A DNA stretch of 64,000 nucleotides from Bacillus sp. FJAT-29814. Lineage in GTDB: Bacteria; Bacillota; Bacilli; Bacillales; Cytobacillaceae. Positions 8,149 through 16,727 of this stretch are shown here, piece by piece. Within the stretch, counting starts at the first letter, position 1. Each line of letters starts with the position of its first letter. Where the stretch lies: contig NZ_LMTJ01000001.1 in assembly GCF_001510715.1 (NCBI RefSeq), positions 170,471 through 234,470 on the forward strand, read 5' to 3'. The notes beneath the pieces are model-generated. The model saw only the letters and a list, made by a program, of their open reading frames with translations, was not told where the DNA came from and ran no database searches. Made by a program: the position numbers and the translations under genes.

Positions 8149-8835
8149 ATGGAGATTTTAGAACTGCCGATAGAATTTGAATATAATGGACAAAAAAATC
8201 TAATCTATCCCAGCTTAATTATTTCTAATAATGATTTAACGTTAGTAGATACCGGATATTCAAATTTCTTACCTCTAATTGAAAAGGAAATCAATAAAAA
8301 GGGATATGAAATAAAGAATGTAAAGAATATTATTATCACTCACTATGATGATGATCATATGGGGTCCCTATATGATGTTAAAGCAAAATTTCCTTGGATT
8401 AAGATCATAGCTAGTGAGATTGAATCAAAATACATTAGTGGTGAGCAGAAAGCGGAGAGATTAATTCAAGCTGAAAAACTCCTTGAAAAATTGCCCATGG
8501 AAGAAGTCGAATTTGGCAAATGGTTTATTCAGCAACTTAAGAATTTGAAGCATGTCTCAGTTGATGAAAAAGTAACTGATGGCAGTAAGATTTTAGATGG
8601 GAAATGTACGATTGTTCAAACTCCCGGTCATACATCAGGTCATATTTGATTATACTTTCCCAGTGTTAAAGCGGTTATTACTGGTGACGCAGCTGTTAAT
8701 GAAAATGGCAAATTGGTCATTGCTAACCCAGATTTCTGTTTGGATAATGGGAAAGCAGAAGAGTCCTAGGATAAGATTAAAAATTTAGATGCAAAAACTT
8801 ACTATTGTTATCATGGTGGTAAATTATCCTTATAA
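8149..8835 (+). pseudogene. MBL-fold metallo-hydrolase broken by two nonsense codons
   Basis: The frame from ATG 8149 (AAAGGGGAG ribosome site) encodes a metallo-beta-lactamase-fold hydrolase: the metal motif THYDDDHMG, then TPGHTSGH, then after a TGA at 8647 the frame continues without a shift as YFPSVKAVITGDAAVNENG, and after a TAG at 8767 as KIKNLDAKTYYCYHGGK to a TAA at 8833. All zinc-ligand motifs are recognisable in one frame, so only two point mutations inactivate it. The first stop removes the GD and terminal H motifs, so the 166-residue product should be inactive. Confidence 0.85.
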
Positions 8836-8993
8836 ATGTGTGGCGTTAAATGTAAATGAAGCCAGACAGGGAGCCTTAACACAAAGAAAAAATGAGCCAA
8901 AAGTAGCAAGTTATTATACACGAAATGCGTATTTTTGACTCTTTCTACATTTTAAAAAATACTGCTTTTTAATCTTTTCTAATTGATTTCAAA

Positions 8994-9476
8994 TTAAATT
9001 TTATCAATCAACTTGTTCACTAACTCTCTTTCTTTAACAAATTCAGCAAGAATTTGTTGGTTGCGAGTAACAAGTTCGACTAAGTGGTTAATGGCGGTTG
9101 ATTGTTGCAAAACTTTTTCATTTAATAAGTCTATCTGTTCTTTTATATCTTGTCTTTGCTTAGAAGCATCGCTTTCTAAATTTAGTAGCTGTTCAAGTAA
9201 TTCATGATTGTCTGCAGGTGTAACTGCATCTATATGAGGTGTGTATTCTGGAGAATCAATCAACCCGCGACTTTTTTGGAACTTCCAAAGACTAGCATTA
9301 ATATTAACTTCTTTGTTCACCTCAATTTCTCCTGAATGGAGCCATTGATATTTTAGCATTATGACATTATTTTCTAAAAATCGATCAAGGATTTGAAATC
9401 TTCCTGAGGCGTTTTCATGTATGGTTCCGTTGGCAAATTTTTTTGAAGGTTTAATTCCTACTTCGGGATGATTCAT
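8994..9476 (-). CDS. Hypothetical protein with AP2/NUMOD-like N-terminus and C-terminal coiled coil
   Basis: A 160-residue protein with a strong AAGGAGTG ribosome site. Residues 8-65 have the pattern of small DNA-binding repeats found in phage endonuclease-like proteins: G.I.. ENASGRFQILD ... then YQWLHSGEIEVNKEVNI. Residues 90-160 form a heptad-rich coiled coil (LLNEKVLQQSTAINHLVEL). This suggests a DNA-binding oligomer of phage origin. No nuclease motif is visible. Family assignment is tentative. Confidence 0.65.
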   Translation of the reverse strand: MNHPEVGIKPSKKFANGTIHENASGRFQILDRFLENNVIMLKYQWLHSGEIEVNKEVNINASLWKFQKSRGLIDSPEYTPHIDAVTPADNHELLEQLLNLESDASKQRQDIKEQIDLLNEKVLQQSTAINHLVELVTRNQQILAEFVKERELVNKLIDKI

Positions 9477-9719
9477 GATGTTTCACTCCTTATACATTCG
9501 ATATCAAGAGTTAATCTCGTCAATTGGCATACCTTAGTATACTGAATATTTTTTAAAAATATTGGTGCGTTATATAAATTCTTCAGATATTTAATGTTTT
9601 TTCATAATAGCCAATAATCTGGGGATGAATATCAGGGAACATATGTCACGGCCAATAAGGGGGGAGGGTATTCTTTGCGGAGGTACCCTTGTGAACATAG
9701 AAACGATTATAAGGTGACA

Positions 9720-9914
9720 ATGAATGTTTCTCGTGAAGACCTTATTTCTGCCAACGGAAGATGGGGACCTGGTGAAGTTATTCCAACATATGATGCAGCT
9801 TCAGTTCGGTACAAATGGGGCTTTAACACAATAAAAAAAGCTAAAAATATTCAAGTTTTTATATACTACTCGCTTATTTTTAGCTCTTTTTACTTTACTA
9901 CCATTTACCTTTGA
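9720..9914 (+). CDS. Doubtful small ORF running through a terminator
   Basis: ATG 9720 has AAGGTG upstream and the first 40 codons (MNVSREDLISANGRWGPGEV...) are protein-like, but the last 20 codons lie in an obvious hairpin terminator. It is either a 3'-truncated relic or a chance frame. No family recognised. Confidence 0.25.
   Translation: MNVSREDLISANGRWGPGEVIPTYDAASVRYKWGFNTIKKAKNIQVFIYYSLIFSSFYFTTIYL
9839..9885. terminator. Hairpin serving the minus-strand VOC gene or the plus-strand relic
   Basis: AGCTAAAAATA (9839-9849) and TATTTTTAGCT (9875-9885) are perfectly complementary, with CTTTTTAC following on the plus strand. Confidence 0.55.
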
Positions 9915-10273
9915 ACTAATTCCAGCTTCTCACCATTCGGACCTTGGAAAAAGGCAATTTTAACAGACCCGTTTAAAATGCTTCTTGGTGCTTCATCTAC
10001 CAATTTGACGCCTGCTTCTTTTAAGCGAACGAGTTCAGTTTCTATGTTTTCAACAGTAAACGCCAAATGGTTGACGATGCCTTCGCCTTCACCATGGCCG
10101 CCATAGATGAGTTCAATCTCTACAATTGGCTGCTCCGGAAAAAATAAGAAGGCTAGCTCTACAGAATCATTTAACCGTTCTCTATTTCTTAATTCTAAAC
10201 CGAGGTTGTTTTGATAGAACGCTAACGACTCGTCCATATCTTTCACCATAATCCCCACATGTTCCATTTTCAC
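9905..10273 (-). CDS. VOC-family (glyoxalase-like) protein, methylmalonyl-CoA epimerase type
   Basis: A 122-residue single-domain metalloprotein of the vicinal oxygen chelate superfamily. It has MEHVGIMVKDMDESLAFYQNNLGLEL at the start, a central VNHLAFTVENIE and the terminal GPNGEKLELVQ. Metal-ligand positions are His5, the His of VNHLAF and the Glu of KLELV, so the site looks intact. The substrate cannot be read from the sequence; the closest flavour is the glyoxalase/epimerase subgroup. The start is GTG at 10273 with AGGAGG eight bases upstream. Confidence 0.85.
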   Translation of the reverse strand: MKMEHVGIMVKDMDESLAFYQNNLGLELRNRERLNDSVELAFLFFPEQPIVEIELIYGGHGEGEGIVNHLAFTVENIETELVRLKEAGVKLVDEAPRSILNGSVKIAFFQGPNGEKLELVQR

Positions 10274-10352
10274 AGCTGATTCCTCCTAACGGAAATAAGG
10301 TATGTATCATACTATTATACATTTTCACCCAACCCAAGTTAAATAAGAATAC

Positions 10353-10384
10353 AAAAATCACCACAGTTTCATGGACCGTGGTGT
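10353..10384 (-). terminator. Terminator of the DnaJ-zinc-finger-like gene
   Basis: CACCACAG and CCGTGGTG pair around a 9-base loop; on the minus strand the hairpin is followed by ATTTTTG. Confidence 0.65.
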
Positions 10385-10429
10385 GAGGCAAGTTTTCCAT
10401 TCTCTATTCTTTCAAAAAGACCCAGTTGT

Positions 10430-10597
10430 TCATTCCTTCACGGCTTTCCCTGTACCCAAACAAGTGCTGCAGTCTTGGACATGGACAGATTCAAAACCTG
10501 AAGAGTAAAATCCCTTTCCCGAGCAATCAGGGCATATTCCTCTTTGAATTTTTTTCTCTCGCCGTTTTTCACTGTTAAAAAAGGCTAATAAAATCAT
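10430..10597 (-). CDS. Small protein with DnaJ-type CxxCxGxG zinc motif
   Basis: A 55-residue protein carrying half a DnaJ cysteine-rich zinc centre: CPDCSGKG and, about 20 residues later, CSTCLGTG. Two such knuckles bind one zinc. There is no J-domain. Comparable tiny zinc proteins occur widely in Bacillus, and the TRAP inhibitor anti-TRAP uses the same motif, but overall similarity to it is weak. The frame is open to 10675, yet GGAGGTG is placed for the ATG at 10597. Confidence 0.7.
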   Translation of the reverse strand: MILLAFFNSEKRREKKIQRGICPDCSGKGFYSSGFESVHVQDCSTCLGTGKAVKE

Positions 10598-10727
10598 GCT
10601 CACACCTCCAAACTTTCCCGTTAGTATCCCCCAAAAAAAGGGGAACATGTCTTTGACCAAGCCTCTTAAAGACAAAACGGCATAGGAAAGAGCGGAAATT
10701 GCCTTTGATTTGTAATTATCTGGATAA

Positions 10728-11054
10728 CTAAAGACATACTCAAAAGTCGTCGGTCAGGGACGGATTGTAAAAGCCCGATTGGATAAAGCTATTGGTTTTA
10801 AACGATCTCCTACCAATGTTCTTTGTAAAGATGCTTAGCGGGCATTTATGACTTAGTCGTTGGATGGCTGGATAAATCGATTTAATGGCGTGACAATAAA
10901 ATACCTCGACCATTATTTGAGTTGGTTACAATTATTAGACCAAATCAGCCATCGAAATGATGACATAACAGTTAACAAGATGATTGTTGAAGGTTGCAAG
11001 TTCTCAATGTGTGCTACCTATGATAAATTTAGGTTATCGGAATTTCCAGAATAG
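10728..11054 (+). pseudogene. IS1595-family transposase, C-terminal relic
   Basis: One continuous frame reads GQGRIVKARLDKAIGFKRS, then NVLCKDA, a TAG, RAFMT, a second TAG, then WINRFNGVTIKYLDHYLSWL and on to TAG at 11052. The NRFNGV..KYLDHYLSWL block and the preceding C-D-A-x-R-A-F region are hallmarks of the C-terminal half of IS1595 DDE transposases. The region between the second and third catalytic acids appears shortened, two stop codons interrupt it and no inverted repeats were found, so it is a dead fragment. Confidence 0.75.
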
Positions 11055-11078
11055 GGGACTTATAAGGAGGAGCAATAA

Positions 11079-11498
11079 TTGGGTGAAAAATTATTAAGAG
11101 TTGGAACAACTTATATCCCAGTTTCAAATGTAGAACTCTCTTCAGAATGGTATGTGAACCAATTAGGAGCTGAATTGAGTTATAAAGATGAAGATAAAGC
11201 TATCCTTAACCTTGCTAATCAAAGCATATTTCTTGTAAAGTCTAATGAAAATCAAAGCTCAAATTTTTATGATATTCATGGCGAAGAACGTTTTTCGTTA
11301 ACATTTGAAGTCAACGGGTTAAGTGCTTTAGAAGCTATACATAAAGATTTTATTGAAAAACAAATTAGAGTTGGAGAAATTGAAAACAGAGGACACTCAG
11401 GAAGAAACTTTGTTTTCTATGATATAAATGGAAATAAATTTGATGTTTGGAGTGAATTGAGTCCAATATTTAAAGAAAAATACTTAATTTCCAAATAG
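11079..11498 (+). CDS. VOC-family (glyoxalase/bleomycin-resistance-like) protein
   Basis: A 139-residue vicinal oxygen chelate protein. Two beta-alpha-beta modules are visible: TTYIPVSNVELSSEWYVNQLG at the start and FSLTFEVNGLSALEAIHKDF, ending with FVFYDINGNKFDVWSE. Metal ligands are not clearly conserved, so it may bind rather than convert a ligand. The start is TTG at 11079 with a very strong AAGGAGGAGC site six bases upstream. The gene begins 24 bp after the IS1595 relic and has its own terminator. Confidence 0.8.
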   Translation: MGEKLLRVGTTYIPVSNVELSSEWYVNQLGAELSYKDEDKAILNLANQSIFLVKSNENQSSNFYDIHGEERFSLTFEVNGLSALEAIHKDFIEKQIRVGEIENRGHSGRNFVFYDINGNKFDVWSELSPIFKEKYLISK

Positions 11499-11520
11499 GC
11501 TATTTTAAATCGATATATCT

Positions 11521-11552
11521 AGAGGACTCAATAACTATTGAGTGCTCTTTTT
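11521..11552 (+). terminator. Terminator of the 11079 VOC gene
   Basis: AGAGGACTCAAT pairs with ATTGAGTGCTCT around ACT(A), followed by TTTTATT. Confidence 0.75.
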
Positions 11553-11590
11553 ATTATAAAATCAACGATATCCTTTAACATAGCTTTATA

Positions 11591-11615
11591 AAAAATAGCA
11601 CCGCAAAAGCGGTGC
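11591..11615 (-). terminator. Terminator of the alpha/beta hydrolase gene
   Basis: A perfect 7-bp stem GCACCGC / GCGGTGC with an AAAA loop is followed on the minus strand by TATTTTTTATAA. Confidence 0.8.
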
Positions 11616-11649
11616 AAATCAACATACTAACAAATACATTACACGCAGT

Positions 11650-13095
11650 CTATTTACCAACCGCGGATTGCGCGGCTTCCTCACGGATTTTCTTTGCATC
11701 TTCTTTCAGCAGGAATCCTTGCTTGATTACATCATTAGCAGCTTGGGTGACACCTGATACATACGATCCGTGGTTACGATAAAGACTCTTTAATTTTTCG
11801 GGACTAAACGGTTCATGCGTTCCAAACAGGTAGCAGAAACCGCCTCCACTGTTCATACCCGTATTTGTTGCAGTTGGTACGGCATGCTGAGGCAAACGAA
11901 TGCCACCAAGGGCATTTCCATTACTGTCACGGGCTATGACAACAGGGGAAGTGGATTGCACTTGGATTCGTTCACCCTTTGGCGGCGCAATTCCATCTCC
12001 AATCCAGCGAACAAGATGCTCATAAGCGGCATTGACAACGTAGCCAGTCGGGACACGGCTTAATGCAGGTTTTTGGCAAACAGATATGTCTGCTACAGGG
12101 AGGTGATCACGAATCAGGATATTGGTACGGTAGTCCGAGCCACCGCCAACGTGAGACGCACCAGCCACTTCATAAGTGCGAAGCACATTGGAATCATCCT
12201 GTCGTGCTGCCACTTCCCCAAGCGTAATCAAATCATTTTCTGTATTGACCTTAATGACCTTCGTATCAAGGTCCGTTCGCAGTTTGCTGCCAGTTCCAAG
12301 GTACATCATGTACCCGTCAAAGATATTGGTAAGAGGATGGATCTTATTATAGTAACGCACAAGATAACTCTCGGATTGCGAGGCGCCAGCAGCAATCATC
12401 AGCTCCGGCTTAAGATTGCCTAATGGATTCACGCCAACTGGATGGAGGACCGCTTGAGCTGCTTGTGAATAGATATCAAAAGCCAAACGGTCATCGACAA
12501 TCTTGCCTCCATCGGTGACATCAAGTGTTCCATAACGAACCGGACTCCAGGCCCGTAAGCCGCTTGTAGGTTCACCTGCCTTATCCCCTTGGTGAACACC
12601 AACACGTTGTGCCGATACTCCGACATAGGCATAACCTTCCCTGAGGAAATGGTCATAGGAAGACATCCACATCGCGTCAAGATTGTATCCGCTCGTAACA
12701 TTTAACCATTCCAGAATGACCTTCCCATTAAACTTTTCTGGTGATGCCGGACGCCGAACCAACATACGTGATTTGTAAGGATGATCAGTGGAGATAGGAG
12801 TGGCGATCTCATACGCTTGGGCGGTACTATAGCGTGTCGCTTTTCCTTCGAAAAAGAATTCCTCCTCTATGTACCCATACTTGTCTAAATCAATACTTGT
12901 CGCCAACTGCGGATAATTGTGGGAAGGATCTCCCAATGGACTTGATGGAACCGGCCCGGAAACAACAGGATTGCTAACATTGGACGCAGCTGACTTCTCC
13001 TGAGGTGCAGGTTGATCTGCCATTGCTGAAGAGTACAAAGACAGTGTTAAAGATAAAGCGGTTAAAAGAATAAACGGTTTTTTAAAAAACTTCAT
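11650..13095 (-). CDS. Secreted alpha/beta-hydrolase domain protein
   Basis: A 481-residue exported hydrolase. The N-terminus MKFFKKPFILLTALSLTL with AMA before DQ is a Sec signal peptide. The mature part begins with an approximately 60-residue linker and then the alpha/beta hydrolase domain: KVILEWLNVTSG oxyanion region, AYVGVSAQRVG, and the nucleophile elbow AAGASQSESY with the catalytic serine. The histidine is probably in VAGASHVGGG. Similar proteins are annotated only as 'alpha/beta hydrolase domain-containing'; an esterase-type substrate is inferred. AGGAGGGA precedes the ATG and the gene has its own terminator. Confidence 0.85.
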   Translation of the reverse strand: MKFFKKPFILLTALSLTLSLYSSAMADQPAPQEKSAASNVSNPVVSGPVPSSPLGDPSHNYPQLATSIDLDKYGYIEEEFFFEGKATRYSTAQAYEIATPISTDHPYKSRMLVRRPASPEKFNGKVILEWLNVTSGYNLDAMWMSSYDHFLREGYAYVGVSAQRVGVHQGDKAGEPTSGLRAWSPVRYGTLDVTDGGKIVDDRLAFDIYSQAAQAVLHPVGVNPLGNLKPELMIAAGASQSESYLVRYYNKIHPLTNIFDGYMMYLGTGSKLRTDLDTKVIKVNTENDLITLGEVAARQDDSNVLRTYEVAGASHVGGGSDYRTNILIRDHLPVADISVCQKPALSRVPTGYVVNAAYEHLVRWIGDGIAPPKGERIQVQSTSPVVIARDSNGNALGGIRLPQHAVPTATNTGMNSGGGFCYLFGTHEPFSPEKLKSLYRNHGSYVSGVTQAANDVIKQGFLLKEDAKKIREEAAQSAVGK

Positions 13096-13913
13096 ACCTA
13101 ACTGTCCCTCCTAATTAAAATTGGATGTAAAACAGACTTCATCATCGCTCCTTTCTTCATAAGTGCTAAGGTTTAAAAGTTTAAGTTTCTTGGAACACTC
13201 GTTGTCTAATATAAGGATAGCAGTTAATATCTGAATATTTCTACAACTAGTGTTAGTGATTTATTGACATTTCGTAACACGAAATGAATAAAGATTGTCT
13301 AACTTTGAAATATCATGTATCTATTTTTTTGAAAGAGTTTAACGGATGATTACGAGACGAAATTCGTTATGGTGAACGGTGACTTTAATTGTTCGCTAAA
13401 AAAGAATTTATTAATTTTCACCACTCACACTGTTCCAGTAAGATGTCTTGCTTAATCGGGTAGCCAATAAAAGTAAAATAATCGGAGAGCTTCCGGTTAA
13501 ATGCAGAATAGAGCTCGTTTTTGAGAAAATAAGGGGGGGGGTTTCCATGCAAAGCAAATTCCTTCAATTTCACATTTATCGCGTAAATAGGCGGAATCTC
13601 TCCGTCTATTTAAGCCTTTTTTAATAAAAGTTACTAATTAGGCGAAATTTCTCCGTCTATTTATCAGCTCGGGTGCTCAGGGCAAACGTAGATAAGGAGA
13701 ATAGTAATAAATCGTAGCCACTAACACTGCCGCATTTTCATGTGGTAGTAATCGACTTAATCGGAACCTACTCCATTAAGTAACCCATAATATTACAATT
13801 TATTGAAATCTTTAAAAAAATATTTCAACGATGCTTATACATTGCTATACTATTTATAAGTTTTTCAATTATCTGCAATTACCTCCATAATTCTACATTG
13901 TTTGCACTTTTAT
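13096..13913. other. 818-bp gap with no intact gene
   Basis: Contains the leader of the hydrolase gene (13.1-13.3 kb), a run of nine G at 13533-13545, the paired palindromes listed at 13585 and AT-rich sequence to 13.9 kb. No coding frame with a ribosome site is visible on either strand. Confidence 0.6.
13585..13662. repeat. Two direct copies of a 27-bp palindromic element
   Basis: The copies at 13585-13611 and 13636-13662 share GGCG-AAT-TCTCCGTCTATTT. The first forms a hairpin (AAATAG-CGGA / TCCG-CTATTT) followed by AAGCCTTTTTT, so it could terminate plus-strand transcription. It resembles the short intergenic palindromes scattered in Bacillus genomes. Confidence 0.55.
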
Positions 13914-14075
13914 TCACTTCTGTTCTTTATTCATGTCTTGCATTTTCTCTAATTTTCTTCTCTTCTGCGGATTAAATTCTATTGGGAGGTGTTTTTCAAA
14001 GATTATATAAATAGCACTAATTAAATTCCACTTAAGTATGTTTTCCTCAACAAAAGGCTCTCTACTGATACTCAC
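13914..14075 (-). CDS. Possible 53-aa protein or C-terminal gene relic
   Basis: On the minus strand 53 codons from a GTG read as convincing protein (REPFVEENILKWNLISAIY, then EKHLPIEFNPQKRRKLEKMQ). No good ribosome site precedes the GTG, and a stop lies seven codons upstream of a further coding-like stretch, so it is more likely the end of a decayed gene than an intact small protein. Family not recognised. Confidence 0.35.
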   Translation of the reverse strand: MSISREPFVEENILKWNLISAIYIIFEKHLPIEFNPQKRRKLEKMQDMNKEQK

Positions 14076-14158
14076 GATTCTTTAGGCTAACTTTTCCAAT
14101 GATAGTTCTAATTTTTTTTAAGGTATTATTAAAATTATAAATTTGGGAGGATTTCATT

Positions 14159-14596
14159 ATGGCTTCCATGATGGTTAATCGTGCTTGCCCTCAGCGTGGC
14201 GGTTTAGCAATCGATGACGATTATTATAAGATAGGGGAGAGGTACATCTACTGTTATTGCTGCGGATACACTTATTTTCGTGAACAATACTTTGATGAAG
14301 TGGAAAACAAGATTAAATTAAAGGAAGAAGAATCCAAAGGATACGGAATGTTCAGACTTGCAAAGAAAGATGGTTCCAAAGATTTATATAGCATTGATAC
14401 CCCTATTACGAAAGAGTTAATAAATGAGTATAAAGAAAAATTAGAAAAAGATAATGAGATTGATTTGGAAAAAAGCAATTTGGTTTCTTATTCTGACGGA
14501 GAATTTACTGTCTTGTTCGGTGAGGTGCCATCAAGATATCTCATTTCATATGAGGAATATAAAAGGAAGGGATATCTTGATGTCATGAGAATTTAA
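14159..14596 (+). CDS. Zinc-ribbon-like hypothetical protein with one knuckle damaged
   Basis: A 145-residue protein with a strong GGGAGG ribosome site. The N-terminus looks like a zinc ribbon: a first half-site at residues 9-14 reading CPQRGG and a second at 32-35 reading CYCCGY. Related ribbons have CPxCGG in the first half, so the expected second cysteine is replaced by arginine (codon CGT, one base from TGT). The rest is a charged helix (NKIKLKEEESKGYG) and a beta-rich C-terminus. Role unknown; either metal-binding has been lost or three ligands remain. Confidence 0.65.
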   Translation: MASMMVNRACPQRGGLAIDDDYYKIGERYIYCYCCGYTYFREQYFDEVENKIKLKEEESKGYGMFRLAKKDGSKDLYSIDTPITKELINEYKEKLEKDNEIDLEKSNLVSYSDGEFTVLFGEVPSRYLISYEEYKRKGYLDVMRI

Positions 14597-14722
14597 CGTA
14601 TTTTTTCCGATATTTACCTTGTTAAACCAGTGTTGTTGCAATTGATGGAAAGGATTAACGTCTTAAAACAATAGTAAGGAAAGCTGAAAAACTATATAAT
14701 AAATTCATGGATGGTGAACAAA

Positions 14723-15214
14723 ATGGAAACCAAAATATTGGATTTGTTAGAAAAAATGAATGATAGACAGGAAAGAATGGAAGAAAAGCTCGTACGTATG
14801 GATGACAGACAGGAAAGAATGGAAGAAAAACTCGTACGTATGGATGATAGACAGGAAAGAATGGAAGAAAAACTTGAACGTATGGATGATAGACAGCATA
14901 ACATGGAAAGTAAACTAGAACAAATTGATGATAGACAGTATAACATGGAAACTAAACTAGAACAAATTGATGATAGACAGCATAACATGGAAGCTAAGCT
15001 AGAACAAATTGATGATAGACAACATAACATGGGAGATAAACTTGACCAGGTATTTGATACGGTGAAAAGAATCGAGGCTTCCCAAAAAGATGACGTAATC
15101 GGCCTTCTAAAATTACAAAAGAAAAATCTTGATTTCGAAGTGGATTATATTAACAAAAGAGTAACAGAAATGGATAAAAGATTATTCAGCCTTGAAAAAA
15201 GAGTTGAAATTTAA
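14723..15214 (+). CDS. Coiled-coil protein with 14-residue tandem repeats
   Basis: A roughly 163-residue, almost wholly alpha-helical protein. About seven consecutive 14-residue repeats of the type MDDRQERMEEKLVR / IDDRQHNMEAKLEQ form two heptads each, giving a long parallel coiled coil. The C-terminal 60 residues depart from the repeat (KDDVIGLLKLQKKNLDFEVD) and end in another heptad stretch. The 42-bp DNA repeat unit makes length variation by slippage likely. ATG 14723 has GGTG upstream; ATG 14711 in the same frame is the alternative. Such proteins are often annotated as hypothetical or as scaffold-like; no enzymatic motif is present. Confidence 0.75.
   Translation: METKILDLLEKMNDRQERMEEKLVRMDDRQERMEEKLVRMDDRQERMEEKLERMDDRQHNMESKLEQIDDRQYNMETKLEQIDDRQHNMEAKLEQIDDRQHNMGDKLDQVFDTVKRIEASQKDDVIGLLKLQKKNLDFEVDYINKRVTEMDKRLFSLEKRVEI
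14750..15035 (+). repeat. 42-bp coding tandem repeats, about seven units
   Basis: The unit starts near ATGGATGATAGACAGGAAAG and recurs every 42 bp. The first three units are nearly identical (ERMEEKL type) and the later four form a second subtype (HNMEAKL), indicating stepwise duplication. Confidence 0.85.
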
Positions 15215-15699
15215 AATGAAAATGTAACAAAGTGCCAGGCACCCTTCAGAAAATATTCAAACAAATAATGATAGTCCATGAACTTGGATAGCTATCCAGG
15301 CGTTTTAACTAGATGTCAACATTACAACAATAGTCAATCATAAAAATTATAAAATATCTAAGTCAACTTAGTATGAGAAATAGTAGATTAAAGCAACGCA
15401 ATCGCGTTGCTTATTTTTTTGTTAAAAATACCGGACGACTTTCTCTGCCAAGTTTTATAAGTGACACTGTGGAAGCCAAACATCAACTTGAGCTGCTCAC
15501 GACCCAAATGGAACGGATGTAAAATGCAGATTAAGCCATGTGCGTCTCAGGATGACCCGTATACCTATCCAGTCTGCTTCATGGATGAAACAATCCCGAA
15601 CCAAGCAATACCAGAGATTAACACATAGATTACTTCAAAGAATACAACAGAGAAATATATATACTTGTCTCCACATTACGAAACCCGAATAAAAAGTCA
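15215..15699. other. Gap between the coiled-coil gene and the 21-bp repeats
   Basis: No intact gene. It holds the short palindrome GTGCCAGGCAC at 15232, of a kind scattered in Bacillus genomes (related sequence at 51058), the terminator at 15391, and short frames with no start. Confidence 0.5.
15391..15420 (+). terminator. Strong rho-independent terminator
   Basis: A perfect 9-bp stem AAGCAACGC / GCGTTGCTT with a four-base loop, followed by ATTTTTTTG. Confidence 0.85.
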
Positions 15700-15804
15700 A
15701 TCCGCAAATAAAAACCGCTTATCCGCAAGTAAAAGAATGCTATAGGCAAATAAAAACCGCTTATCCGCAAGTAAAAACATCCTATCCACAAATAAAAATA
15801 AAAC
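15700..15804. repeat. Five tandem 21-bp repeats upstream of the replication module
   Basis: Exact 21-base periods start at 15700, 15721, 15742, 15763 and 15784, each beginning ATCCGCAA(A/G)TAAAA or a close variant; a degenerate unit precedes them. They end 143 bp before the replisome organizer start. Iterons of this size mark origins bound by phage and plasmid initiators, so an origin is possible. Similar CCGCAAGTAAAA arrays also occur as ordinary intergenic repeats in Bacillus, so the role is unproven. Confidence 0.6.
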
Positions 15805-15947
15805 TCACAAAAAATTTTTTAAACCACCCTGTCCTTTTTAAGTCCTAATCGGTATATAGAGGGTGAAGCGGATGAGCCGATGCATCGGTCAGCCCTTCAA
15901 GCAGGACGAACCAGTCCATTGGTGATTAAAAAAGAGGAGGAAATAGG

Positions 15948-16727
15948 GTGAGCAAGTTATTAATCAACGAAAACCCGGTGATGATCATTCCATCACTGGC
16001 AGTAAAAATTGGCCTGAACGAAGCTGTGATCCTGCAGCAAATCCATTATTGGGTTCATGGAAGCAGACATGTCATTGGAGGTCGGAAGTGGATTTTTAAC
16101 ACGTATAAGGAGTGGCAGGAACAGCTTCCGTTCTGGTCTGAAAGCACGATTAAACGGACCATTCACTCGCTGGAAAAGCAAGGATTGCTGCTATCCGGGA
16201 ACTGGAATCGGTCGAAAATGGATAAGACCAAGTGGTATACCATCGATTACCAACAGCTGGAGGAACTGACAGAAGGGGAGCAAATCACCCCTTCAGAGGA
16301 ACCACATCGAGCCGATCATGAGACAACGGCAGCAGAAACAGACCCAAACAACAAGCAGGTCGACTTATATGAGTTGTTGGATGACAGCGTAGACGAATCG
16401 ATGCCAAAACAAGCAACACCAGCAACGGTACCAGAGAAAATACCAGTTGCCGAAGTCATCCAATACCTGAATGAAAAAACAAATGCAGCTTACAAGCCAA
16501 GCAGCCCGAAAACAAAGGAACTGATTCGGGCAAGGGCAAGAGAAGGGTTTACCCTGGAGGATTTCAAAGCGGTAATCGACTTAAAGGCGGCGGAATGGCT
16601 GGAGGATCCGGTCATGTGCAAATATCTCCGGCCGGAAACATTATTTGGGTCGAAATTTGAGGCCTATCGCAACCAAAAGTCATGGAAAAAAGAGCTAAAC
16701 GAGGAGGACTTTGATTTAGATGAATAA
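15948..16727 (+). CDS. Phage-type replisome organizer (DnaD/Phg_2220-like)
   Basis: A 259-residue replication initiation protein. Residues 1-110 form a winged helix of the replisome-organizer type (MIIPSLAVKIGLNEAVILQQ, then FWSESTIKRTIHSLEKQGLL). A polar linker (115-165) leads to the conserved phage C-terminal domain at 166-245, with EVIQYLNEKTNAAYKPSS and YLRPETLFGSKFEAY. In phage SPP1 the corresponding protein binds origin repeats and recruits the helicase loader. GTG start with GAGGAGG. It overlaps the next gene by 8 bp. The module is visibly more GC-rich than the flanking DNA, a sign of transfer. Confidence 0.88.
   Translation: MSKLLINENPVMIIPSLAVKIGLNEAVILQQIHYWVHGSRHVIGGRKWIFNTYKEWQEQLPFWSESTIKRTIHSLEKQGLLLSGNWNRSKMDKTKWYTIDYQQLEELTEGEQITPSEEPHRADHETTAAETDPNNKQVDLYELLDDSVDESMPKQATPATVPEKIPVAEVIQYLNEKTNAAYKPSSPKTKELIRARAREGFTLEDFKAVIDLKAAEWLEDPVMCKYLRPETLFGSKFEAYRNQKSWKKELNEEDFDLDE

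Noticed and set aside
12073..12701. Several ORFs inside the alpha/beta hydrolase gene on either strand
   Set aside because: They overlap a gene with signal peptide, catalytic motifs and terminator; they are frame shadows.
13533..13545. Run of G as phase-variable contingency tract
   Set aside because: It lies in a gap with no gene or promoter that it could control.
14692..15030. Minus-strand ORF of 112 codons rich in Ser/Cys/Leu
   Set aside because: It is the antisense shadow of the 42-bp coding repeats; no ribosome site and the plus strand is clearly coding.
14750..15035. CRISPR-like array of regular repeats
   Set aside because: The units are 42 bp, contiguous with no unique spacers, and keep one reading frame with heptad periodicity, so they are coding repeats.
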